A stretch of 64,000 bases of DNA. Origin: Haemonchus contortus. Taxonomy: Eukaryota > Nematoda > Chromadorea > Rhabditida > Trichostrongylidae. Positions 11,078 to 23,050 of this stretch are shown here, one piece after another. The notes below the pieces were generated by a model, which was given only the letters and a program-made list of their open reading frames with translations, did not search any database and was not told the origin of the DNA. Location: the NCBI GenBank assembly GCA_000469685.2, contig LS997566.1, forward strand, positions 17,240,045 to 17,304,044. Direction: 5' to 3'. A program made the position numbers and the translations under genes. The first letter of the stretch is position 1; every line of letters begins with the position of its first letter.

Positions 11078-11343
11078 CTGAAAACTCCTTTTTGAGCATC
11101 ACAAATATAGGAATTTGTGACCAAATTTCAGAATAAAAAATAAAGAATAGAAAATAATGTCTCCTTATTGGGCTGTTATATATATAGATACTCTATTTTC
11201 GGCATCCATAAAACTATCAGGAAACCTCTTTAACACCCTTTCACATGCTATAGGGTTATTGCAGTTGAAAATTGAAGTTTGAATACTGACCAGCTGATGG
11301 ATAATGAAAAACAAAAAAAAAAACGATTACTGTCAAATAAAAC

Positions 11344-11544
11344 GCATAGACAGCTTTTTGAATTCGGTATTTGGGCGAATCTTTCTGTTTTGGATCTTTC
11401 AGGTTTGGGACAGGATATCGGTCTCTGTATAGTACCCATATTCGTTTTAAAACTTTTTTGGCAACTCAAATGCTCTTCCGCCTCAGCAACGCCACATATT
11501 GTCTTCTCTGCCAAGCAAGTTTTTGAGAGATCAGCACTACTCCT
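11344..11544 (-). CDS. Cys-rich internal exon, unidentified secreted protein
   Basis: Acceptor CATTTTCAG is followed by 67 open codons to TGC|GTTTTA, a weak but usable nematode donor. An earlier donor ATGG|GTACTA at 11436 is the alternative. The product includes SKTCLAEKTICGVAEAEE, HLSCQKSFKTNMG, ISCPKPERSK and SKSCLC. Cysteine spacing is reminiscent of GDNF-receptor-like/GAS1 domains, but this is only a resemblance. It joins in phase to 10820-11077. Confidence 0.4.
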
Positions 11545-12029
11545 CTGAAAATGTTCAGCGGCCCAATTGAAATATCCTATCTTGTACAACAGCCTTTTGG
11601 TTGGGTTGTGAGTTCGCCAATTACAGGACCAAGATGAGTTTCTTTCGTAAGCCTGACGGAACAGTTACTGCATCTTGAAGAACAAGTCGGAGAGGGTCAT
11701 TTACGACTTCTACTTGATCTCTTCGTCAGCAAAGTCTATCTGGTTACCTCGCACCTTAGGCAAGATGGATATGTCGTCCATGAAATTTGATATGCTATCA
11801 CGCTAATGAAGACTCCTGATAAGATCGGACCAGACTCTGTGGCTATTTCCTTCAAAGGCTCCTTATCAGCCAATATTGACCCTTATAACTTCCTGTTACC
11901 TATCATCAGTGCTCGGATCTTACCCCCAGCTTTCCTTTCTAACCGAATGCTGTACGTCCAGGGGGACGGACGTTATGAGTTTTCGGTCAAACACCCATCA
12001 GAATTTACCAGAAGTTAATAATTAATAGG

Positions 12030-12440
12030 ATTTGACGAGAAGTCGTCAAAGGTAAGAGCCACTAGGTCTGTTACGTTCTTAACAGTGAAACCTTCGGACA
12101 TAGATAGGAAGAGTGAGTGTGACGGAATCGTGGATTCTCGGTTATCGGACTGATAACAGCTGATAACGGTTGTTACTGATAGAAAGCAAGAGGCACCAGT
12201 ATACGTGCCTACAGTGGCACGCTTTCTCCTCCAAAAGTGACGATGTGGTTCGGGACTATGCAACAGATACTTGGTGACGAGAGCTGATAGTAGCTCACAC
12301 TTGTGATAAAAAACTATGAAAGACAAGAACTACCGCATTCTTCGTGTCGGCAGTCCAGCATTGGCTCTTTGGTGAGCGATAAGAGGTTGAAGATGGTCGG
12401 GATCAGTAAGGATCAGTAATTAAAGACGAATGATAATGAC
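12030..12440. repeat. Diverged minisatellite, about 135-bp unit
   Basis: The word GGTAAGAGCCACTAGGTCTG at 12050 recurs in diverged form near 12183 and 12318, 133-135 bp apart. Each unit also carries a GATAACNNCTGATAAC-like segment. The same family forms the array at 56035-56600. Confidence 0.6.
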
Positions 12441-15400
12441 TAACGGAGAGCCTCGGAAAGGGAAATACTGCAATACTAGAAGAGCATTGAGAGTCTGGCA
12501 CGTGTTATGAAGTGAAGGTGCCATTGCAGATTACTGGTAAGTGGAACTGATCACAACCAATCTTCTTTTGTTCACAGTAAAACCTCAACTCGTTACTACC
12601 ACTTATACGATAAGACTGAATGGAAGGGTAGGAGGACAAAAAATATAGAGGTAGGGACCGATTGAAGGCAGGGCCAACGAGATGAGAGTTTGGTTATTTC
12701 TGCCTATCAGATTGACCTTTTGAATTCAATGGAAGATTAAGCTTTCTCTTTGTTTTGATACCAGTTACATCAAAACTTATACGTCCGCCGATAATATGAG
12801 AATCTCAGCTAATGATTCACGTTCATGAAAATAAAGGAAGGAAAATTGATAACGACATCTGATAACGGTGACAACAACAACATTATTAAGTGTCATTCAA
12901 AGCTTCGGTTGACTAATAATTGAACCTTTAGTGGATGCTAAGATGAAACGCAACAGATAGAGGCTTCAAATAATAAGGGTAAGCACCGGTGCATCCTTCA
13001 TTGCAGTTTCTTTTGCTCAGCTCCACTCTTTGAAGCCTATGAACTATTTCCAAACTATACTTCCGCTTTTAACCGAGAAGGGTGCCTAAAAAATTATCGT
13101 GAACTGTACTTTTGAATAGCGTAAAATGACTGGAGAGTCTCCAGCGAGCTTCCTCTTAAACACTCTATTGACGTTTACTAAATGGCATGTTGCTCGACAT
13201 ACCACCACTCCCAAATACACTATAAATCTTTAACAAATATTCAAAATAACCAAATCTGTGTATTAGATTTGTGAGGAACCTTTGTTGCTCTTCCAAAGGG
13301 TGTCCCTCAATTTCCTTACGAACAAGTAATAAAAACAGAGAGACCAGAAGTGGTGCCTCTGAACAACAAGAAGGAACTCACTCTATTGCACTCGCAGAAC
13401 TCCTCATCACATCGCTCCTGCCCAAGTTGGTGTGTGTAGCAGACATCATGCACTACGCAACAGTGGTTCACGGTCACTATAAAAAACAGCTCTATAAAAG
13501 GTTGAACGCTAAAAACACTTCAAAGACAAAAAACATGAACTTTTTAGTGGAGTCCTGTCTGTTTTCGATTTTCTGAGGCTGAGTTTTCTCTTCCCTTGTT
13601 TTTTCCATCGTGGCCACACAAAAAGGTTGACGTGACCGCCAAATATTATGATGTGTGAGAGGATATTGCTAATGAATGGGTTTGTTAACAACCCTTCGTC
13701 ATCTCCTTCTCTGGCCATCCACTTAAGCCCAACTCGATTAGCCTCCACATTCACCTGTCTAGAGAAGGCTTGAACCTTAGGAACGCCGTAAACTCAAGTA
13801 AAGCGTGCTCTTCTGCGATACCTATTGAATAGCGATATCTTCGACTGCCTCATGCTTAGGATGGACGGGGCGTGAAAGCCAGAAGGAAAGACGCATTCAG
13901 TTGGGCAATGGAAGTCCCGGGAAATACATCACTTTCATAGAATTAAGACATAATATTATGAAGGTATAAAAGTTGCATTAAACTGATGGTATCAGCAATT
14001 TGATTGAGACTTTAGGATTTAGCTCCTAACGATTCCTGAGCAGCACTTTTCAAAAACAGCTGCTTAGGTGTACAAATATGGGTAGCTTTCTACGAGCATT
14101 TCGGTGTTTGTACAAGTAAGTGCGTCTAAGTCAACCAAAAACCCGTATAGTTGAGGTATGGTGCAAACCACTGCTCGATATGACTTTCTGCTTTTCAGTT
14201 TACATAATAGAGCGATCAAGGTAACTACGAGATGAGGTGACGGAGTAGACGGAAGCCCCACCCCCTTGACGCTGTTCCATATTCTTGATTTTCCGAGGAG
14301 GGGCGACGCCCCAAAATGACATGAGCTGATTGTTCATATGGACCGCTTGTTTCTCCTGTCTATGAGTTACTGAGTTCGAGTATGACCCCTACCCCCCCCC
14401 CCCTCCCCTCTCCCTATCAACAATTCAAGAATATGTTCTCTTGTGTTTATCTCCCATTGACATCTCCTAATGTGTTCACTCTGCAAGACTCTGTTTCAAG
14501 GTATGTAGAAAGAAGTGTATCGGTTCGGAGCGAGCAACAATCTACAACAACGGTCACGGGATGGTTTTCAATGTGAAACGATCCCCACTGTCCCTTGCCG
14601 TTTCGTTCGGAATTTACGCTCACGTGAGATCATTGCGATGTGCTAATGCGAATCAACTCGATCAACCGTGTCGTTGGAGAAAAGTACACCGTAGTGTTCA
14701 GAAGCTCAAACAAAAAGAAAAGGAAAAAACGTAAGCCGCGAAGGTGCTAAGTGAATCAGCGATCTGCAAAGTTGCTCAAGCACTATGTTACCAGCAGCTT
14801 CTTCTTACCGATTGATTCAAAGGTCATGAACAAATGGGAACGAAAACCAAATCTCGAACAAATTCAATGCACGCAGTCCCTCAAGAATCCCGTTTAAAAG
14901 CATTAATAATTAATATTACGTTGATGCAATAATTGCGGACTTTTTTTCAGCAATTTTTACTTGTAGAAACGATAGAAATATTTAGCAGAGACATGTTCAA
15001 ATAATGCTCCCGAACATATCCACCATCTACGTCAAGCACTGCTTCCCATTTGCTTCCCATCCCTTTCGGATTCCACTGACGAGGAACTTTCAATTCCTGG
15101 GGGCGAGTACGCCTTGACGTCGGCCATCAAGCCATCCACTCCTTCGAAAGTTGTGTTCGTAACCAATTTTCAAAGGGCGATTGACGTGATAATCCATAAG
15201 AGTATCTGTTGGTGAATAGGTTGACCGCAGAGGCAGATTCCATTTTTATTCGGCTTTGGCTGACTGTAACATCGCCGAGAATTTCGTTAAGATCACGTTA
15301 TGAGTGTGCCACCTTCCAACATTTCTCGAAGTAATGGAGCATAGTTTGGCGTATAGTAAGATGACTTTCTCGACATAATTCTGTTGAGGAAAGCGAGATG

Positions 15401-15526
15401 ATTATTTCTACAAAAATCCCGAATTCAAAAGTTTCGTTCTATCAAGAGAATAGAAGCCGCGAAAAATTCCGCAATAAGTATGCATCAACTCAATAGAATT
15501 TTGAAAAAAAATTCCGAGAACTCAAC
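12441..15526. other. No gene recognised; one isolated MITE terminus
   Basis: The only structured item is AATTATCGTGAACTGTACTT at 13092, a solo terminus of the GGCACAGTTC MITE family. A minus-strand stretch near 14080-14200 (LYGFLVDLDALTCTNTEM) could be an exon fragment but lacks firm boundaries. A C-run lies at 14391-14403. Confidence 0.4.
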
Positions 15527-15693
15527 TGACACATGATGCTTTCGCACTTCTCAGTTATACTTTCGAAAGACATTTGACGTGTGAAATCGCTGCTTCCACA
15601 ATGCCAATCATCGAAGGCAACCCGTCCATAGGCTCTGACCAACACCGATGCAAACATGACTAGATGAATCGGGAACCCAATGTTGAGCATTTC
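15527..15693 (-). CDS. First exon of a secreted Cys-containing protein
   Basis: The sequence ACAATTTCAG|GAAATG places a consensus splice acceptor three bases before an ATG at 15690, the usual layout of an SL trans-splice site in nematodes. The product begins MLNIGFPIHLVMFASVLVRA, a signal peptide, then YGRVAFDDWHCGSSDF and CESIMC, with three cysteines. The exon ends at TGTCA|GTTGAG, leaving two bases. No downstream exon of matching phase could be assigned, so the gene is incomplete. It may lead to the Cys-rich exons at 11.5-8.5 kb on this strand. Confidence 0.5.
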
Positions 15694-16482
15694 CTGAAAT
15701 TGTAAGGAATGGAAAAAGGAAGACTTCAACACGTTGGAATGAAGAATCAGAAGCAGAATGGAGAAGGAACAGAGGCTTACAGAAAGCAATCTAACGACGA
15801 TTCATAACTTTCACAAGAAATACGTCGGGGAAAGAAATACGGCTCTCGTAGACGACGGTTTCCCACCTCTCGCGAATTCGTTTCCTCTGCTCATATCCGA
15901 CCGGAACTTCTCATCACACCTCTATTCATGACTGTTATTTTCAGTAAACCCAGTTGAAACTTGATATTCACAAGGTTTTATTCATGGAAACTTGTGAGAA
16001 GTTGCGAAAAACGAGATAACGGTGGGAGCGATGATAAGATAATTTGTCAGAAAAAATGAAGGTTCCTCCTCATCTCCTCATATCGTATGGAAACAATTTG
16101 AAGTGTCGTTGTGGAGTAGGCTTCGGAGCATAGATGACTCTGAACTGATCCAACAGGGTGGGCCTGGTGGCTGAGTGTTTTTCTGAGTAGAATACCTTTT
16201 TTCTTTGAGCGTACCCTATAGAAAAGATCATGGAATGCTTTTCAGGCCCTTTCCGGTTTCTTGAATGCAGCCCATTGAGATCAGGTGAGTTAGGTGAAGC
16301 GTGTACACAACTACACGCACACATAATAAACGCCCACACAGGCAGGAGGCAGGAGCTACAAACTTGGCTGAGCTAGGAGTCGTTCAAGAGGGAAAATGTT
16401 GCGCTGTAGAAGAATTCATATAGTGCGACTCCCCGGTATTCAGTGGAATCACTACACGAGTCCATAAAGTACAAATTTCTAC

Positions 16483-16563
16483 CTGAGGAAGCTCGATCTC
16501 GTTCGTACAAACCATGAGAGCAAGTATAGTGACGAGGACACTAACCAGTTTTCTTTGTAGCAT
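16483..16563 (-). CDS. First exon of a possible secreted peptide
   Basis: ATG at 16563 opens 27 codons: MLQRKLVSVLVTILALMVCT and then NEIELPQ, a strong signal peptide with a basic n-region. The exon ends in phase 0 at CAG|GTAGAA. Downstream on the same strand an open stretch at about 16080-16210 ends FKLFPYDMRR and stop, but its phase does not fit simply. Confidence 0.35.
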
Positions 16564-16862
16564 CGGTATACATCCAAATATAGGCCTAACATCAGCCTTT
16601 TTATGTAAAATTGCTACAAGGGACCAGACGTTTGATTTTTTCTCACCGATTCGAATACGATGCGAATAAGGTTGCTGAGTTGGCAAAGCATAGCGATAAG
16701 GGACCATTGTACTCTCGGTGTGGTCAAGTTGATGGGAAAGGAAACCACGTGGAAATTGCGAAGAATCAACTACAGAATAAGCCCCAAGTCTTCGTGAAAT
16801 TGTCAGATTGGAAGCAACTGTAGATGCATATTTTTGGAATAATAAATTTCACCTAGGAGATT

Positions 16863-17043
16863 ACAGGTGATGGAAGTCATAATGATCAGCCCCATTAGTA
16901 GGGTTAAGAGAAGGCTCAACATCGATGGGTTTTCGGAGGAGTAGTACATACTGTGATTGCAGACTGTATCGCAGGAGCATTCCAGATTGTGGGTGTGGGT
17001 GCAGCTTGGATATCAAGGGGTGTAGGCGGTAAGGGGTCCATCC
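16863..17043 (-). CDS. Candidate exon(s) with Cys motif and hydrophobic tail
   Basis: TTTTTCTCAG|GG-ATG at 17043 is a good acceptor. Two readings are open. One starts MDPLPPTPLDIQAAP and ends at ACA|GTATGT. The other, entered at a later AG, gives LECSCDTVCNHSMYYSS followed by a hydrophobic run MLSLLLTLLMGLIIMTS and then CNLL. The second reading recalls the last Cys cluster and membrane segment of receptor-type proteins, but no family can be claimed. Confidence 0.3.
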
Positions 17044-17389
17044 CTGAGAAAAAAAAATGAAAAGACAAGAGCCCGTGATCCCCACTCTGTGTAAATATTC
17101 TCATGTGGGATGCGAGAAGAATGCAAAGAAGTCTTTGATGAACGCTCAGTCTTTGATGATGTTGTTGATATTTGAGGATACCACACTTTTCCCACTGTTA
17201 TATCATTCTCAACGCATTGGTCTTGATAATATTGCGCTTGTTCGCAAGCTATCATTGTCAGGGCGATACATCCAGTCGTATTGCTGTTTACGTACGCTGA
17301 CATTTTCGAGCTTAACTATGTCTTTCAATGCTCCGAATTCAACGGAAGCTCTTTTCAATGAGTTTTTTCACAAAGGTTATTTATCGTAA

Positions 17390-20150
17390 ATGGAGGTTTT
17401 ATTGGAGTTCACAATAACAGGAAAGGGATGTGTAAAGCTGACTAAGGACGTAGTTTAGTAGGGGAGTATTAGGAAAGACGAGGAGTTCCCACTTATCTCG
17501 CAGTTCTGTCTTTCGATGTCCATCGGCGGATGTATGCTATGAACCAAAACCACCTACTTACGGGAAGCCTTCTGATATAAGGTCACTAGTACCGCTTCAA
17601 CTCTTCCGGAAAGGGGAGCTGCAGCGTAGTCTCGTGGACAACACCGAGACTTCACGTGTGACGCTATCAGATGCCATCAGAATACTTTCCAAGCATTATT
17701 ACGGGTTAACCTCCTTATCTGCGCTCTAGCGCCGCTCAATGATGAAAAAGGGGACGGCCTCCCAACTATGTTTTCAACTCCGATTTTTGTATAGGCATAC
17801 GCAGTACGATGCCAAAACGGATCAAAATCACAGTTTCGAAATACCCATTTCACATTGCTCACTTTACTTCGCAGTGCACACTCTACTCCATTGACCTACC
17901 CACCAAGTTAGCGTCCAAGAAGGAAAAGTAGTATAGAGCTGAGTTCTCCATATCACTACCTTAATCGTAATAAAATGTAAGCTTCACGGACGGACTGACA
18001 GACATACCGACAAGCACACAAACCGACACACTACGTTACTGCTTTGCAAATGAGAGAGTTGATTACTCAGGAAGGAACAGGCGAGATGGAGGTATACTGA
18101 GTCAAGGGCACGGACTGCTTTAGATAATATTGAGGATCTTCGGAGTTTTATTCTCTGTTTCTCCTACAACTAATGGCATAATGGTCTTTATATGCAATCT
18201 GTGATGTTAACAGTGTTCTGTGTGCTTGTATGTAGCCTAGTGTAGTCAAGATGGCCGCAAAAAAGGTGTCAAGTAATGTCCATTCAATTTATGTGCACAA
18301 AAAACTCTTATCAGGACATATTGCAACAGTCTATAGTTGAGGTCGCATCATGAGCATCTGTGTTTATAAGAAATCGTCATTAGTGATGTCATTGAGTAGA
18401 TGAAACTAGAAGATAGAATCGTGGTAATGCTTTATTAGGGAGTGCGGCCATGAAGCTGGTTGAGGACGAATTCACCTACATCAATACTGGAAGGCTTGCG
18501 CACGATACCATTTCATTGAGACTAGCGAAAATCTCGGACCGCATTAGGGCAATAGTTTGTGACTTTCAACTGTTGGTGATTATTCAGACAATGACCGAGG
18601 AAACAATCCAAAACTCAATATAGCTAATGTGCTGCTGGGTGTCTTTGTGAATGGGACCGACATTGAAAACGATGTGGAAAGGGTGCCGAACTTACGGGCC
18701 CAGAGCTATGATTTGAAGTGCTTAGAACTCATGATATAACCTGCCCTTAGTGGATCTCAGAGCTCTTGAAGACATCCAGCAACAGCAGCAACAAGGCGAT
18801 TACGGTGAAATGCCGTAGAATGGGATGTTTCATATGAAATTTCCAAAGAGAACAATGCAAGCAAAAAATATGTAAACTGATATGCTAAGATCACGAAAAA
18901 AAGAGAATCCAAGGGTAAACTTGAGATCCTTTCAGTGGTCATTGAAACAACGACATAAATAAGTTATGTCCACCTTCTACAACTCCACAGTTCCAGCTAC
19001 TAGAGACGGAGTCAGTGAGTGGAAGGCGAGATTTGGCGAGAAAGAATCACGCCACCTGCTGAGGTCTAATTCACATTAACTTCTTCGACATTGTTAAGCG
19101 GCGTTTTATTGCGCCATAGGCGCCGCAGCGACACCCGAACCGAGGTCACCCATCGTGGTCACTACCGTATTCAGCGCCTTTCAGACTAGCCGCTGTTGGT
19201 TGGCCAGTGTTTCAAAGACGTAATAATTCACTCTTACGACTCCACATTTCCACGTGGGTGTGGAGTTTACCTTGGGCTCACACTTACGACTCGTTTGGAA
19301 TCGTGAGTGCCTTCCGATGCTTATGTGGCCCAAACGATGAGGGCAGAGTAGTCAGCGCATCCTCCAAATTAGTGTGTTTCGAATTGGGAAAAGGAGAAGG
19401 AATAACTTTTTGGCTAAAGTTCAATTTAGTTCAACTCAGAGTTCGATCCCTGGATCAGAGCGCTATCTGAAAATTTACTACCTCCACCCCAGCTTATTAA
19501 CATATCTATTTTCCAATACAAAGTGGAAAATCCGACATTCGAAAAGCCCTCAGATCACTCGAATGAAAGCGGATCACTAATAACTCTCTACGATCATGTC
19601 TGAAAAATGGGTACCGTAACTCTAGCTCACAGCTCACAGCCTCGGGTATATGGTAGAGGAAAGTCGTTGAGGACTGTTGGAATCGACTAATAAAAATAAT
19701 GCCGAAGTACCTATTGATGACGTTGTTCTCATTATATGGACCTATTCCCAATTTATGTAGCTGTTTACTGCAGAAGGAAGCTAGCTAGTGATTGCTTGTT
19801 CAATCACGCGACAGTCGATATTACTTGCTATCAATCTGTCGGGGAATTACCGTGGCGAAGTAAATGCCTATATCATGATGATCCATGCTGCAGTAACATT
19901 CCTACTTTTTGAGTACATTTCCAATTGTACCTACCTCATTTTGAAATGAGTCTCCCATATCACCACCTATGTATATTGTGACTATGGAAAGGAATCCGCT
20001 TGGGCCAACCAAGTCCTTCGTCCCTCCGGCGTCGGCTACTTGGCACGGAACTCGTTTGGGAGGATAAATGCACTGACTCGTAGAGCTTTTATCTCTCAGA
20101 CAGGATTTATTAACGTCCAAAGACTTCATCCTTCATCTTTATGGAAAGTT
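17390..20150. other. No gene recognised
   Basis: At 18451-18740 two plus-strand frames with protein-like composition (MKLVEDEFTYINTGRLAHDT, then NPKLNIANVLLGVFVNGTDI) are offset by one base with only 16 bp between plausible splice words. This suggests a frameshifted gene relic. A CCGACA/CAGACA tract lies at 17990-18030. Nothing else is supported. Confidence 0.35.
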
Positions 20151-20154
20151 TTGT

Positions 20155-20235
20155 TTATCGACAGACAAACAGACCGAGAGACCAACCAACAAGCTCACAT
20201 ACCAGGGGATTACTTCATATATAAGAAGGAGAAAG
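20155..20235. repeat. Degenerate CAGA tract with terminal-palindrome-like end
   Basis: CGACAGACAAACAGACCGAG is followed by related words and then by TTACTTCATATATAAGAAGG, a decayed form of the GCGCTTTATATAAAGTAAGG terminus of the CAGA-tailed elements. Confidence 0.5.
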
Positions 20236-21157
20236 GAAACCTAAATTCTGAAGAGGTCAGTACCTCTAAAAAGCTCTTTATTCAACATGATGAATAAAAA
20301 ACTAGAGCAGCAGAGCGTCGCGCTTCCTTTATTTATTGAATACAAGTATAAGACAACGTTAGAAACAAAAGCACAGGAAATAACTACATAAACATTGAGC
20401 ATTGTGATAACCATAGAACATGAGCTAGAAGGGGACAAATGTTGCCAACTACGTCTGAGGATTCAGCTATTAGGTGTTTGGAGGACTCCCGAGTGTCTGA
20501 GAGTCAACTGAATCGCGCTGGACTTACTGAAGTAACACCTACTTACTACTTTACTTTAGTTGGCAGTCCTTCTTTATAGTCACTTTGCTGTGCACTACCT
20601 TCCACCAGTGATAGTTGAAAAATCCGGCACAGAAAGGATCTCAGCACATCGCCGCCCTCGAGTCAGGGTTACTGAAACTTGCCATCACTTACTCAACCAA
20701 CGTGGTTCCGCATGTCCAGATGCGAGAGGATGGTAAATATTCAGCAACATTTTTTTGTCGCTAAATCAACCACCGTCAAAGCATTTAGAGATGATAACTT
20801 CGGCGATGAGGAATATATGCCTATCCTGAAGCGATGTTCGACGTGAGATGTGGAGGAAGAAAACGTTCATCGTTGACCATTCCCGTCAAGAGGACTTATT
20901 TTGATGAGTACTTCGCCTGGGACGATCAACATACTATCAACAAGAACATCAAGTCAAAACAAAATCAACATATTATGTAACATTAAGATTAGCGCGATGT
21001 GCAGCAGACCGGAAACAAACAGTCACTGATGTGTTTAAGATTGTTCACAATGTGTACAGAATTTTCAATTAATCGGTTTTCAATCAGAGTGGTGAGAAAG
21101 AGGGGAAAACAGAGCCAGGCATAGTTCTATTAATCATCTTTGATCCGCCACATCCTC

Positions 21158-21610
21158 CTAGAAAGTGTTGTGCAACTTTATCAAGCCATTGTACATGATG
21201 GTGAAGGCATCATTAACGTTTAGAGAAGTTCCATTCAATTGGGAGCAGTCTGTCCCACCGACGATTTCGAGGCTGCAGGATGCTCGCTCTTTAGAAATAT
21301 TGCGAGAAAGCTTCGCAGTTGATTTTTGAGCTCGTATTTTTGGAGAACCAGTTCCATTATGATGCCTTTCCTCCCTGTGGTCTGGTCTGATATGCTTCTT
21401 AGCCTCATGTTCCACTGGAATTCCGCTTCCCTTCTTTGCGATTCTCCTCCACTGAGGCTTCCTGGGTGTGAATACGTGTCCCAACGACGTGCCGTACTCG
21501 CTGCACCTAGCACGTGTTGCAAAAAGGCAGTGGGAGAGTAGAGCGAGAGCTGTAAGGGTCGGATCTGAATGATTGCGAGGCAGTTTCATTGGGTATATAC
21601 GCCATCGCAC
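21158..21610 (-). CDS. 150-codon ORF, unassigned
   Basis: This is the longest unassigned open frame of the first 24 kb. It begins MRWRIYPMKLPRNHSDPT, then has an Ala/Leu-rich stretch (LTALALLSHCLFATRARC) and a basic middle (KKHIRPDHREERHH). It lacks a splice-site context and no family is recognised. It may be chance or the relic of a retroelement. Confidence 0.2.
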   Translation of the reverse strand: MRWRIYPMKLPRNHSDPTLTALALLSHCLFATRARCSEYGTSLGHVFTPRKPQWRRIAKKGSGIPVEHEAKKHIRPDHREERHHNGTGSPKIRAQKSTAKLSRNISKERASCSLEIVGGTDCSQLNGTSLNVNDAFTIMYNGLIKLHNTF

Positions 21611-22201
21611 TTTAATGCTGTGATGTCAAGGATATGTTGGCCTGCGATCATTTGGAATCCTGGAATCCCCAGTCTTCAAGGGTCTTCTCACTGAGGCATC
21701 TCTATGAACTAATGGCGAGGCTACGTATTGCACTACCATTTGTTAAATGTGGGGATAATTCGCGGAACAAAAGCCATCACCCTTTCAAGGGAACGAGGGT
21801 GAATTTATGGGACACGCCAACTGTCACTGCTGCAATGATCCATTTATTCCCTCATTCACTTTACGTCCCATCCGAGCATGCGTACATGGTGGACTTGCGA
21901 GTGTTTTGCTACCTTCTGTTTCGGCCCTGCCAAAACCAGAATAGCAGTAAGTGGGTAGTACTTAGGGAGACCGCAGATGTTTTCAATAAGTAAGCAATCA
22001 GTCCTCTCCATGTTTCCTTGGTCCGTTAGACTTAAGGGGATTTGGCGGTTCCCGTCAACGTGCGCTTAGCCAAGAATAAAAGAAAGCCTGACAATTCTGA
22101 TCGGATATAACTTGTTTTGACTTGATGTTTTCATGAAGCCTGACACAGGACTAACAGGGCAGTGCATATTGCATTCAGTGTAAGCCGGTGCTTACGCTTT
22201 T

Positions 22202-22354
22202 GAAGGCACAGTTCGCGATAATCCAATGGGCGGGTATGTCAATGACGTGTCCGCCTCTCATTCGATGACACGTCAGACAGTCTGATGACATCGAATGAGA
22301 GGCAGACACGTCTTTGACATACCCGCCCATTGAATTATCGCGAACTGTGCCTTT
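22202..22354. mobile_element. Palindromic MITE, near-perfect
   Basis: The 152-bp unit is almost entirely a palindrome around 22280. The left arm starts AAGGCACAGTTCGCGATAAT and the right arm ends ATTATCGCGAACTGTGCCTT, with matching inner words GGGCGGGTATGTCAATGACG and CCTCTCATTCGATG. A few point differences separate the arms. It could extrude as a cruciform or be transcribed as a long hairpin RNA. Confidence 0.9.
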
Positions 22355-22383
22355 AATTGGAAGCCTCGATGTTTTTATCTCGT

Positions 22384-23050
22384 TCTTAAAGGCACGGTTC
22401 ACGATGAAAAGGTTACTGAGTCTTTCTTTAGGAATACTCAGGTCCCCCACGGCTTGTAGAAGGGACCTTCTCGCTTCCACAACCTCGGCGCTTGGAGCAT
22501 AGTGGCCCTGCTGCTGCCGTAATTGGCTTTTCCGCCCCTCGATCGATGTCACATTAGACGAGTGTTGGGACAATACAGATTGCAACTACTCGCTCTAGGA
22601 CCCACACACAATCAGCTGATCGCCGAGTGATGAGGCGTATTTTCTCCCATTCTTTTTTCCTCTGAATTCTTTTTGCTGCCGCGATCCTTTATTTCATTTT
22701 CTACTCCTAGAGGCTGAAAAAGGTAAACTACTTTTACTGTTACTAGGGTTTTGTTGTTTACCTACGCTTATAAGTGAATGAATTTTTGCTTATCGTAGTC
22801 TGTCATTCGCACCAAGACCCACACGTACACAGTGAGACACATTGTATAGCTCGTTCAGACGCCCCACTCTTCTTCATTTTTCTGGTCTCTTTTTCGTCCA
22901 GCCCCCTTTTTAACGGTTTTTCGAAGCCTTTTGTTACTATGGAAACACCGATTCACGCAGTTTCTTCACCTTCATCGCACTATTTTCGATCTTGTCTTCC
23001 ATTTTTCATCATAATCTGGATTAAACGAAATTATCGTGAACTGTGCCCTT
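22384..23050 (-). mobile_element. MITE of the same terminal family (about 665 bp)
   Basis: Left terminus AAAGGCACGGTTCACGAT and right terminus ATTATCGTGAACTGTGCCC are inverted matches. The interior contains CGTCCAGCCCCC and TTTTTAACGGTTTTTCG, which align in reverse with 30677-30760 of the intronic copy, so this one lies in the opposite orientation. No coding content is assigned, although a minus frame is open across its left part. Confidence 0.6.

Noticed and set aside
22175..22585. 136-codon ORF on the minus strand
   Set aside because: It runs through the palindromic MITE and the start of the next MITE; no independent evidence.
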